A stretch of DNA of 10,696 nucleotides from an uncultured Rhodanobacteraceae bacterium (GTDB lineage: Bacteria; Pseudomonadota; Gammaproteobacteria; Xanthomonadales; Rhodanobacteraceae): NCBI GenBank assembly GCA_913053815.1, contig CAJXGK010000042.1, positions 1 through 10,696 of the forward strand. Direction: 5' to 3'. Numbering within the stretch: the first letter of the stretch is position 1; the number at the start of each line of letters is the position of its first letter. The notes below the pieces were generated by a model. It saw nothing but the letters and a program-made list of their open reading frames with translations, was not told where the DNA came from and made no database searches. Made by a program: the position numbers and the translations under genes. Below are positions 1 through 6,036 of this stretch, in pieces.

Positions 1-283
1 AGAAACCCGAGTGACAAGACATACTTCGTGGGTCTTACGATCCGTTGGGCTCGTGGTGTGTATCCATCGTTATTGGGACGGGTAAGCAGTGAACTCGCCC
101 GCTGCCGGCGCAGCAAATAACCGGGATGAGCCTCAGCCACCTTGGGCAAACTACGAGTGAGATAGGGTTCTTGATTGATAATGAGTACCGTCTTTGTATG
201 GGTGGACCCGTTTACAAGAATGGATAGGCGGGTACGTGGCACCAGTCAGGGCTCGTGCAATGAGTACTCATCCTAATCATGAG
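1..283. other. Gene-poor left edge; two frames open to the window edge
   Basis: I recognise no gene here. On the plus strand, frame 1 is open from the edge to a TAA at 118-120 and would end a protein with a basic tail (ELARCRRSK). On the minus strand a frame is open from a possible GTG at 242-240 to the left edge, about 80 codons after a TGA at 248-246. It has no visible ribosome binding site and uses several rare codons (AGA, CGA, ACA). They overlap in 1-120, so at most one is likely real in that stretch. Neither resembles a family I know. No terminator with a T-run follows the ligase gene that stops at 284. Confidence 0.3.
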
Positions 284-1360
284 TCATACCTTCGACCGGT
301 AGGCGGCATGCAGGGCTGCAGTAAGGTGTTGGGCTTCCACACCGGGTATATCCAGATTCAGCGAGGCCATCCGCTGCTGGATTTCTCGGCTGGGGTCGTG
401 GGTTAGGTCCAGACCCTGCAGCATCCGAGACAGTCGCTCTACACCCGTGGCCGGCAAACAAGTGAAGTCACCATTGATGTCGAGATCTGCGATATAACCT
501 TCCTGGCTCAGTAGGCGTACCCGGATCAAGCCACCGGGAGCCTTGTACAGGCCTTCACTCAAATGCAACCCCCCGGTAATCTTGACGCCTGCAGTCAAGC
601 GCCGCCCGGGTTGTCGCAGCCAATCGGGATCGTGCAGCTTTTTTTCCCAATGGATAATGGCCTCCTGTTCGTGTGGTCGAGGCTTGTCCCGGTGGGTGGA
701 AAGGCCGAGGTGGGTGGTAATTTCACGTAGAAATACTTTGAGAAGTTGTTCCCGGGAAGGTATCACGCCGAGTTCGCGACGGATGGTGGTCATGTAATCG
801 TGCAAGGTGCCATGTAGTTTGTCACGAAATTTTTCGGACGGTACCTTGAGGCAATGGGCCATGGTGTCGATGTCGAAATCGAACATGAAACTGCCTACCA
901 TCACCGTAGCATCGCCAATCTGGGCCGCGCCGGTTCCACCAATCTTGCGGTCACCGACGTGGATATCGTTGATAGGCCGCAATCTCGCTGATATGCCTAA
1001 AGCCTGATATGTAGCGATGACCGGGGCGGTATAGCTGGCGTAGATGTCGGCAACTCGCTTTGGTGCTTGGTCCCTGGGAAAGATGAAGTGAAAGAATAGC
1101 TGATCACGATCCAGGTATACGGCACCGCCACCGACATAACGACGAAATACGGGTAAGTTCTTGCTACGACAGTAGGCCTCATCAACTTCAGCGGCCAGAT
1201 CTTGGTGCAGGCCAATACAGACATAAGGCGTCTCAGGGCTAGCTAGTGTCAGTACCGGAGCGTCGAACTCGGTCATGACGCTGGCAATGCCCTGATAGAC
1301 CGCTTGGGAACGCGCCGCGGAAACCAAGCCGAAGTCCAGCACGCGAAGAACCGCATTCAT
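284..1360 (-). CDS. slpl(AB): Lipoate-protein ligase of sulfur oxidizers, sLpl(AB)-like (LplA family)
   Basis: The 358-residue protein is an LplA-type ligase: it activates lipoate (or octanoate) with ATP and transfers it to a lysine of an acceptor protein. The LplA/BirA catalytic fold covers about residues 1-220, with the RRYVGGGAVYLD motif (73-84) and GDRKIGGTGAAQIG (137-150), in which Lys139 matches the catalytic lysine. Residues about 230-358 form a C-terminal accessory (LplB-like) domain with TAGVKITGGLHL (256-267). A catalytic plus accessory domain together with an sHdr-lbpA cluster fits sLpl(AB), the ligase type dedicated to LbpA in sulfur oxidizers. The ATG is preceded by GGAG with an 8-nt spacer. 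The gene lies 404 bp after tusA on the same strand, so it may have its own promoter. No lipS1 or lipS2 is present here. A general LplA is the alternative. Confidence 0.9.
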   Translation of the reverse strand: MNAVLRVLDFGLVSAARSQAVYQGIASVMTEFDAPVLTLASPETPYVCIGLHQDLAAEVDEAYCRSKNLPVFRRYVGGGAVYLDRDQLFFHFIFPRDQAPKRVADIYASYTAPVIATYQALGISARLRPINDIHVGDRKIGGTGAAQIGDATVMVGSFMFDFDIDTMAHCLKVPSEKFRDKLHGTLHDYMTTIRRELGVIPSREQLLKVFLREITTHLGLSTHRDKPRPHEQEAIIHWEKKLHDPDWLRQPGRRLTAGVKITGGLHLSEGLYKAPGGLIRVRLLSQEGYIADLDINGDFTCLPATGVERLSRMLQGLDLTHDPSREIQQRMASLNLDIPGVEAQHLTAALHAAYRSKV

Positions 1361-1558
1361 TGGAACATCTCCGCTGTGGTCCCTGAAGACCGTCGTTGAC
1401 GCAGTAGGCAGTCAATCAAACCCACACTTCCCCTTCCCGCAGCGCATTGCCGCGGGTACAGGCACTACCGCCCTGCATCCCCATTTGACACAGGTGAGCC
1501 GAACCTTAGTGTTCAGCATGGCCGATCTAGGGCATTCGTCATCTTACGATGGAGCTAA

Positions 1559-1718
1559 GAGCCTGTCGGACTTGGGAAAAATCTACTACGGCAGTGGAAA
1601 ATCGGTCTATTTTTTCGCTCTTTATCGTTGAATAGAATTCCTATTCGCCTCAAAAGATCAAAAAACTGTCCTCGATTTCTCATCCGCCCTGCTACGACCT
1701 CCCAAGACCGACAAGTTC
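1559..1718. mobile_element. MITE-like element, 160 bp, with 19-bp terminal inverted repeats and CTAA target duplication
   Basis: The left end, 1559-1577, reads GAGCCTGTCGGACTTGGGA. The reverse complement of the right end, 1700-1718, reads GAACTTGTCGGTCTTGGGA, so 16 of 19 positions match. Both ends are flanked directly by CTAA (1555-1558 and 1719-1722), a plausible 4-bp target duplication of the YTAR type used by the IS5 group. At 160 bp there is no room for a transposase, so it would be a non-autonomous, internally deleted IS derivative. The inside is AT-rich relative to its neighbours. Assignment to the IS5 family is inference from the duplication pattern and the style of the ends. Confidence 0.65.
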
Positions 1719-1736
1719 CTAATGACCTTGGGAGGT
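1697..1736 (-). terminator. Inverted repeat downstream of tusA (possible terminator or RNA-processing hairpin)
   Basis: ACCTCCCAAG (1697-1706) pairs perfectly with CTTGGGAGGT (1727-1736) across a 20-nt loop. It begins 28 nt after the tusA stop, where the operon would end. No T-run follows directly; the nearest (TTTTTT on the minus strand, about 1664-1669) is roughly 28 nt further on. Rho-independent termination is therefore unproven. The left arm lies inside the MITE right end and the right arm outside it, so the insertion may have built or altered this structure. Confidence 0.35.
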
Positions 1737-1764
1737 GAAAGCCATTTATGCAAGGCGATAGCAA

Positions 1765-1992
1765 TTATTTGGTATGGCGGATGTGGAAATGAAACTCACC
1801 GTTGGTCGAATTTGAATCGACCAGTTCATTCCCCGTTGACCGGCAAAATGCTTCAAAATCCTTGACGGCCCCAGGGTCTGTGGCGTGGATTTCGAGGGTT
1901 TCGCCGACAGGAACTTCTTTCAGTGCCTTCTTGGCGCGCAGGATCGGTAATGGACAGTTCAGTCCACGGGCATCGAGAACATGGTCAGACAT
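1765..1992 (-). CDS. tusA: TusA sulfur carrier protein
   Basis: This 75-residue protein is a standard-length TusA. The N-terminal LDARGLNCPLPILRAKKAL (residues 6-24) contains the family's CPxP signature with the persulfide-bearing Cys13. A second cysteine, Cys50, sits in DFEAFCRSTGN. TusA carries sulfur as a cysteine persulfide in the cytoplasm. In sulfur oxidizers it exchanges sulfane sulfur with rhodanese and DsrE proteins and feeds the oxidizing complex. The gene lies 30 nt after the dsrE3A-like gene, with GGAG about 10 nt before the ATG, and is the last gene of the compact operon. Its place beside DsrE3 and sHdr genes points to a dedicated oxidation role rather than tRNA thiolation. The assignment is secure; the exact partner order is inferred from characterised sHdr systems. 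Confidence 0.96.
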   Translation of the reverse strand: MSDHVLDARGLNCPLPILRAKKALKEVPVGETLEIHATDPGAVKDFEAFCRSTGNELVDSNSTNGEFHFHIRHTK

Positions 1993-2022
1993 GGTTATGG
2001 GTCTCCGTAAGTCGATGGTTGT

Positions 2023-2520
2023 TCAAATAAATAGATTAATATCAGATTTTGTGGCGCTTTCGATATAAGTTGCGGCACCCCCCAGAATCGGACCGTCGAT
2101 CAGATCTTCGCGTTTGAACTCGAACAGATCTAGGGTCATCTGGCAGGCAATCATTTGTACGTCAGATTCGATTGCCGCCTCACGCAGTTCTTCAATCGAG
2201 GCGATGCCTTTTTTCTTCATCAGGCTTGCCATCATATTCGTGGTCATCAAGTTGACGCCTGGGAGCGCAGCAATCAGGTTGGGCATTTTCATGTGTGCCC
2301 CCATCATCGGCATGGCCATGGCTGGGTTGCCCAGCGTCGTGAGTGATAAATCAAGATTTTTCTTCAGCAGCGAAAGGCCGTAGAAGGTGAAGAACATGGT
2401 GACCTCCAGGCCCATCGCTGCGGCAGTAGTAGCGAGGATAAAGGGTGGATAGGCCCAGTCGAGCGAGCCCTTAGTCACGATCATTGAGAGTCGCTTGGTA
2501 TTGGTTTCATCAGTTGCCAT
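2023..2520 (-). CDS. dsrE3A: DsrE3A-like sulfurtransferase (DsrE/DsrF/DrsH-like family)
   Basis: A 165-residue protein of the DsrE_2-type family. The N-terminal strand (LSMIVTKGSLDW, 11-22) is followed by a helix and the hydrophobic LEVTMFFTFYGLSLL (38-52). Then comes a methionine-rich segment (68-101) with NPAMAMPMMGAHMKMP, which I recall as usual for this family. A single cysteine, Cys126 in VQMIACQMTLDLF, is at the position of the persulfide-carrying cysteine. GPILGGAATYIESA (143-156) ends the fold. Hydrophobic stretches are short and there are no clear membrane helices, so DsrE3A fits better than membrane-bound DsrE2. It directly precedes tusA, a pairing seen widely in sulfur oxidizers, which suggests sulfur exchange with TusA. 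The start has a strong GGAGG seven nt before the ATG. The subgroup letter is less certain than the family. Confidence 0.88.
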   Translation of the reverse strand: MATDETNTKRLSMIVTKGSLDWAYPPFILATTAAAMGLEVTMFFTFYGLSLLKKNLDLSLTTLGNPAMAMPMMGAHMKMPNLIAALPGVNLMTTNMMASLMKKKGIASIEELREAAIESDVQMIACQMTLDLFEFKREDLIDGPILGGAATYIESATKSDINLFI

Positions 2521-2577
2521 GGGTAACCTCCAGAGCTAAAGGGCGCAAACTCGCGCAGGAACGGAAGATGGTACGTT

Positions 2578-3027
2578 TCAGGTTTCTCGTGCACATCCAT
2601 CAAAACCGTCCTCAGCCATCTTGGCTTCGTACGGCTCAGTGATTTGACTACCGGGTATCAGGGTAGGTTTGACTTCGGCCCAGCTTTCCGATTTGACCTT
2701 GACCAGCCAACCCGCAACATAAGGGTCTGAATTGGCGATTTTTGGATCCTCGGTAAGGACGTCATTAATCTCAGTCACCTCACCATCGAAGGCGATGCGT
2801 GCGGGGCCCACCCATTTACCCGACTCAATGGTGGCGCATGACTTACCCGCTTTAACCGGACGACCGGGTTTTTTCGGGGTGACCGCAACCAGTTGGCCGG
2901 CCATCGCCACAGCAACCTGGGTCATACCTGCAACAATGATGTTGTCGGCCTCTTCGCGGTACCACATATTATTGGCTACGTCGTAAAACAGTTCGTCAGG
3001 GAACTGACAACCGCGCACGGTAGTCAT
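2578..3027 (-). CDS. lbpA: Lipoate-binding protein LbpA (GcvH-like) of sulfur oxidation
   Basis: A 149-residue GcvH-like protein. IIVAGMTQVAVAMAGQLVAV (30-49) opens the lipoyl domain. CATIESGKWVG (64-74) carries Lys71, the lipoylation site (compare ESVKA of glycine cleavage H protein). GEVTEINDVLTEDPKIANSDP (82-102) is the matching second half. Cys7 and Cys145 sit near the two termini, and Cys64 is seven residues before the lipoyl lysine. Placement in an sHdr cluster, with no gcvT or gcvP, identifies LbpA: the partner shown in other bacteria to be essential for sHdr-dependent sulfur oxidation. The ATG overlaps the upstream stop (ATGA) and has AAGGAG upstream, so translation is both coupled and independently strong, in line with a carrier needed in excess. 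Which LbpA subtype it is cannot be told from sequence reading alone. Confidence 0.95.
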   Translation of the reverse strand: MTTVRGCQFPDELFYDVANNMWYREEADNIIVAGMTQVAVAMAGQLVAVTPKKPGRPVKAGKSCATIESGKWVGPARIAFDGEVTEINDVLTEDPKIANSDPYVAGWLVKVKSESWAEVKPTLIPGSQITEPYEAKMAEDGFDGCARET

Positions 3028-3497
3028 GATGTATCTCCTTGTTGATGGTTGGTATCGTACGCCAACTCGAAAGCCGCGTCTCGGGATCGGATAGGGCGGG
3101 CGGAACAGCAGAATTCACCGAGCCGGGCATTTTCCAATTTACCATCAATGAACAGGGCCAGATGAGATAATACCGACGCGGCGAGTCGTAAGTGCCGCGC
3201 TGCATTCTCCGGGTTTTCTTCAATCTTGGCGACGTTACACTGGTAGATCAACTCGCGACAGCTTTCTCTACAGGCATTGAAGCTGGGGTCATTGCGAGCG
3301 GCCTGACGGTGTAGACCCAACAGGCGAAAGCCCTCATGCGTATCCTGAGTGGGCCGCTCGTCGTGGGCGACAATCCAGCTTTCAAGGATAGCATTGCCGG
3401 TGTCCAACAGCATCGAGCGGATTTGCGCACTGTTCTGGTCGAGTTCGATACTCGACATGGTCTGTATGGAGGCAGCAAAGTCCAAGGGCGTTGGCAT
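3024..3497 (-). CDS. Uncharacterised Cys-rich protein encoded between shdrB2 and lbpA
   Basis: I do not recognise this 157-residue protein. It looks soluble and mostly alpha-helical, with no signal peptide or membrane segment. Five cysteines stand out: Cys76, Cys80 and Cys87 in FNACRESCRELIYQCN (CX3CX6C, helical spacing) and a Cys130-Cys131 pair in LGEFCCSARP. This could bind a metal or Fe-S cluster, or act in thiol/persulfide chemistry; none of these is shown. The chosen ATG (3497) comes one base after the shdrB2 stop (TAATATG), giving translational coupling. A second ATG at 3458 has no ribosome binding site. The 3' end overlaps lbpA by 4 nt. Being locked between shdrB2 and lbpA by these junctions, it is almost certainly co-expressed and likely serves the sHdr-LbpA system. 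The same frame runs open upstream into shdrB2, which I treat as chance. Confidence 0.82.
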   Translation of the reverse strand: MPTPLDFAASIQTMSSIELDQNSAQIRSMLLDTGNAILESWIVAHDERPTQDTHEGFRLLGLHRQAARNDPSFNACRESCRELIYQCNVAKIEENPENAARHLRLAASVLSHLALFIDGKLENARLGEFCCSARPIRSRDAAFELAYDTNHQQGDTS

Positions 3498-3498
3498 A

Positions 3499-4425
3499 TT
3501 AACCCAGGCCCTTTTCTTTGAGCAGACTGCGTGAGTCGGAGAGATTCTCGTGGACTCCGACCTGGCGTGCAGAGAGCCCCAGCGCCATGCCCAGTAATTG
3601 CGTGAAATAGAGCATCTTGACCTTGGTCTTTTTGCCAAAAACCTTCTCGGCCCGGGCCTGGTGCATCTCGAGGCCCTGGTGGCAGGTAGGGCATTCGGTA
3701 GCGATGACCTCGGCACCACAGGCTTCGGCGGTGGTGAGCAAGTTAAGGACCAGTCGGGTCGAAGTATCACTGTCCGACAAGGTGTGGGCACCCCCGCAAC
3801 AGGCCGTTTTCAATGGGTATTCAACGTTTTCGGCACCAGCGGCAGCCAGCAGGTCGTCCATAAAATGTGGCCGGTAGGTTGAATCGGAATTCGCTCCCCC
3901 CTGATCTTTTTCTGGAAAGATATGCCGAGGCCGGGTGTACATGCAGCCGTAGTAGTTGGCGACTTTGAGTCCCTTCAGCGAGTTGCGCACTTGCTTACGC
4001 AGTTCATCGGTGCCGATAGCGTCGCGAATCCAGTCCAGCGCGTGGATGGTCTCGACCTTGCCTGCTTGGTAAGGCTCGGTTTTGGCGCGATGCGCAAGCT
4101 TCTTCACCGTTTCACGCGAAGCTTCGTCGTGGGCCAGGTCATATTCAGCTTTCTTGAGATTGTGGTAACAGCCATTACATGGTGACATCACGGTGTCGAA
4201 GCCCATGTCTTCGGCGATCTTAAGATTACGGGCCGAGAGAAAGGTTTGTAGCTTCGGGTCAGCGTTTTTGACTTCCATGGCGCCACAGCAGTTCCAGTTC
4301 TCCAATTCGACCAGTTCCAGGCCGAGTTTCTTGCCGACCTCCTTGGTTGACCGGTTATAGGACGAGGCACCGCCTTCCAGGGCGCAGCCGGGGTAGTAGG
4401 CCACCTTGCGGTATTTGTTGCTCAT
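3499..4425 (-). CDS. shdrB2: sHdrB2, HdrB-like subunit with two complete CCG domains
   Basis: A 308-residue HdrB family protein with both cysteine-rich CCG motifs intact. The first is Cys14 (YYPGCALEGGA), Cys46-Cys47 (WNCCGA), and Cys83/Cys86 (SPCNGC). The second is Cys161 (YYGCMYTRP), Cys209-Cys210 (TACCGGAHT), and Cys245/Cys248 (TECPTC). In methanogen HdrB these motifs hold two non-cubane [4Fe-4S] clusters that make up the disulfide/heterodisulfide active site. In sHdr this subunit is expected to handle the sulfur substrate in the oxidative direction. The gene overlaps shdrC2 by one base (TGATG), with GAGGAA upstream, so HdrC2 and HdrB2 should be made in equal amounts as one electron-transfer unit. 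The full set of ligands contrasts with the altered motifs of sHdrB1 in the same operon. Confidence 0.96.
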   Translation of the reverse strand: MSNKYRKVAYYPGCALEGGASSYNRSTKEVGKKLGLELVELENWNCCGAMEVKNADPKLQTFLSARNLKIAEDMGFDTVMSPCNGCYHNLKKAEYDLAHDEASRETVKKLAHRAKTEPYQAGKVETIHALDWIRDAIGTDELRKQVRNSLKGLKVANYYGCMYTRPRHIFPEKDQGGANSDSTYRPHFMDDLLAAAGAENVEYPLKTACCGGAHTLSDSDTSTRLVLNLLTTAEACGAEVIATECPTCHQGLEMHQARAEKVFGKKTKVKMLYFTQLLGMALGLSARQVGVHENLSDSRSLLKEKGLG

Positions 4426-5174
4426 CAGCGGGATTCCTCGGTGGTCGGCAGGCCCAGAGCCTTCCTATGCAGGGCTTTCTGCTCGGTGATGTATTCAGCG
4501 ATCGCCATTCTATGGTTGCTCCAATCGCGGGTTCGCGGATGGATCAGTGCGGACAGTCCCATGCGGGTCAGAAGTCCTATCGGTAAACGCAGTACTAGCC
4601 CACGGATCAGGCCCACTAGCCAGTCCTGGGTGAGCTTTTGCCCGGTTTTCTTGAAAAAACGCATCATTAGCCGGCCTTCCTCGATCTTACCCTTGGCGAA
4701 AACCTGGCTGGAAAACACCTTATCGAAGATCGTGGCGGGTGACTCCGGCGTATAGCCCTTCAGCTCCAGCCAGTGGGCGGTGGCCCTCATCACTCCCTCG
4801 GGCATCACATCCCGTGGACAGACGGAAGTACATTTGTTGCATGAGACACACTGCCAGATAATCTCTTTATCACGAATCAGCTCTTCTTCCATACCGATGC
4901 GGATCAGGTAAATCCAGTAGCGCGGATTAAAATCCGGGTTAAGGGCATTGATCGTACAGGTGTTGGTGCACGAGCCACATTGCCAGCAGCGATGAATGTT
5001 TTCACCGCCGGGCAGAGCGGCAATATCTTCTTGTAATGAATCGTTGTAATCCTGGACAACCCGCGTCTTGATGAAGGTGCTCCAATCACCGGAGACGTCC
5101 ACACCTTCGATCACGAGGTTTTCGTTGCGAATCAGGTTTTCATCGCGGATCAGATGTTTCGATAGAATCGGCAT
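4425..5174 (-). CDS. shdrC2: sHdrC2, HdrC-like 2[4Fe-4S] electron-transfer subunit
   Basis: A 249-residue HdrC family protein with two ferredoxin-type cluster motifs: CWQCGSCTNTC (Cys63, 66, 69, 73) and CVSCNKCTSVCP (Cys109, 112, 115, 119). The first lacks the usual proline after the last cysteine (CT instead of CP). HdrC passes electrons between HdrA flavin and HdrB clusters in the cytoplasm. The C-terminal half contains a moderately hydrophobic stretch (WLVGLIRGLVLRLPIGLL, about 184-201) that may form the interface with HdrB. The N-terminus holds a near-perfect six-residue duplication (LIRDEN then LIRNEN). The start has AAGGA seven nt upstream, 10 nt after shdrH, and the stop overlaps the shdrB2 start. 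Confidence 0.96.
   Translation of the reverse strand: MPILSKHLIRDENLIRNENLVIEGVDVSGDWSTFIKTRVVQDYNDSLQEDIAALPGGENIHRCWQCGSCTNTCTINALNPDFNPRYWIYLIRIGMEEELIRDKEIIWQCVSCNKCTSVCPRDVMPEGVMRATAHWLELKGYTPESPATIFDKVFSSQVFAKGKIEEGRLMMRFFKKTGQKLTQDWLVGLIRGLVLRLPIGLLTRMGLSALIHPRTRDWSNHRMAIAEYITEQKALHRKALGLPTTEESR
5117..5152. repeat. In-frame 18-bp tandem duplication in shdrC2
   Basis: Positions 5117-5134 and 5135-5152 are adjacent 18-nt copies matching at 15 of 18 bases. They encode two consecutive copies of a six-residue unit (NLVIRN-phase, seen as LIRDEN/LIRNEN) at the N-terminus of sHdrC2, before the first cluster motif. It looks like slippage duplication that kept the frame. Confidence 0.7.
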
Positions 5175-5184
5175 GCAACAATCC

Positions 5185-6036
5185 TTACGCAGTGAGCTGC
5201 GGCGGAGGGACGGAATTCGCTGAAAATCTCGACGGAAGTTTTACTTTCATATGGATGCCATCCTCACGGAAGCAATCCAGGCCGAGCAGCCGTTGGGTGT
5301 GGGCCATGGGATCAACCTCTCCGGTGAATTCGCATTTCAAATAGATGGCCCCGTGGTTGTTGATATAAGCGGCGTACAGGTGTGCGTAGAGCAGATCCTG
5401 CATCCAGATTCGATCACGGTAGATCCCATGGGTATCGAGGAAACCTTTGAGTTCCGAGTTGAGGGCGAAAAAAGTGGCTGGATGGTCGTCCAGGGCAAGT
5501 GTGTCAAGAGGTATGGCCTGGTCAAACCAGATTTCGCGGATCACCCCGCTGCCGGTCTGTGCGTCCCATAGCCATCGGGCCATCAGGGGAATCTTCTCGG
5601 GTTCGGTGAAGTGCAGGATTTCGGCGGCAAGGTCGCGGATCCAACGATGGGTACGGTCAGAGGGAAAACTTGCCACGAAATGTTCGAAGCGTTGCGCACC
5701 GGGTTTTCTGGTGTCGAGCAGCGTTAGCAGTCGATCTTGCAACAAGTTAAAGGGGGTTTTATCAAGCCAGGCCCCAATGCGTCGCCGCACTGTCGACATG
5801 AAGGTGCATATCGCCAGAAAGCTCTTCTCATTCAGTTGCTCGAGTCGGTCCGTATTGAGGAGCTCCGAGAACAACTCGGACTTGAGCTGCAGTGCGCGCA
5901 GATAAGCGTCGATGCCAAGACTTTCCTCGGCTTTGGCAAGCAATGAGTTGAAGCCACGATCGATGGCAGAACCACTCAGCTGCAGATGCGGCCAGGTGAC
6001 CGCCTCCTGCTTTTTTGCTACCAGATGCCAGTCCAT
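5185..6036 (-). CDS. shdrH: sHdrH (Hyp), conserved protein of sHdr clusters
   Basis: A 283-residue soluble protein in the place of the conserved 'hyp' gene between hdrA and hdrC2 in sHdr clusters, later called sHdrH. I assign it by position and length; its biochemical role is unknown to me. No cofactor motif is visible. There are three scattered cysteines (77, 235, 255), many tryptophans and charged helices in the first 160 residues, and a mixed C-terminal part with YAAYINNHGAIYLKCEF (221-237). It ends with a Pro/Ser-rich tail. No signal peptide or membrane helix is present. Its ATG overlaps the shdrA stop (TAATG), so it is translationally coupled to shdrA, suggesting a role in assembly or stability of the complex (inference). 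Confidence 0.88.
   Translation of the reverse strand: MDWHLVAKKQEAVTWPHLQLSGSAIDRGFNSLLAKAEESLGIDAYLRALQLKSELFSELLNTDRLEQLNEKSFLAICTFMSTVRRRIGAWLDKTPFNLLQDRLLTLLDTRKPGAQRFEHFVASFPSDRTHRWIRDLAAEILHFTEPEKIPLMARWLWDAQTGSGVIREIWFDQAIPLDTLALDDHPATFFALNSELKGFLDTHGIYRDRIWMQDLLYAHLYAAYINNHGAIYLKCEFTGEVDPMAHTQRLLGLDCFREDGIHMKVKLPSRFSANSVPPPQLTA

Larger units (their letters stand above)
1361..1764. other. 404-bp intergenic stretch between tusA and the ligase gene
   Basis: No convincing gene. Its right half (1555-1722) is a MITE-like element with target duplication. A 10-bp perfect inverted repeat (1697-1736) spans the right edge of that element, 28 nt after the tusA stop. The left part, 1361-1554, holds only a 29-codon open stretch (1505-1416, minus strand) without a good ribosome binding site. 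A ligase promoter is expected here but I see no clear -35/-10 pair. A 69-codon minus-strand frame (1764-1555) lies almost wholly within the mobile element and is not a credible gene. Confidence 0.6.

Noticed and set aside
260..284. ATGAGTACTCAT palindrome and nearby ATGAGT copies at the ligase stop codon
   Set aside because: The arms are short and AT-rich, there is no T-run, and no regulator is suggested by position; likely chance.
1416..1505. Minus-strand 29-codon open stretch encoding a Cys-containing peptide (HLCQMGMQGGSACTRGN)
   Set aside because: It looks somewhat protein-like but is short, has no ribosome binding site before its ATGs and matches no family I know.
1630..1646. GAATAG...CTATTC palindrome as an operator
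   Set aside because: A 6-bp AT-rich stem inside the MITE-like element, not near any gene start.
1555..1764. 69-codon minus-strand frame after tusA
   Set aside because: It almost exactly covers the MITE-like element and inverted repeat, with a start right after the tusA stop and no family resemblance.
2221..2320. Methionine-rich segment in the DsrE3A-like protein as a possible metal-binding novelty
   Set aside because: Met-rich stretches at this place are, as far as I recall, a regular trait of the DsrE_2-type family.
3498..3791. N-terminal extension of the Cys-rich unknown protein into shdrB2
   Set aside because: The overlap would be about 290 nt in another frame of a strongly conserved gene, and the translated part is Arg/Pro-rich shadow sequence; the ATG at 3497 fits the coupling pattern.
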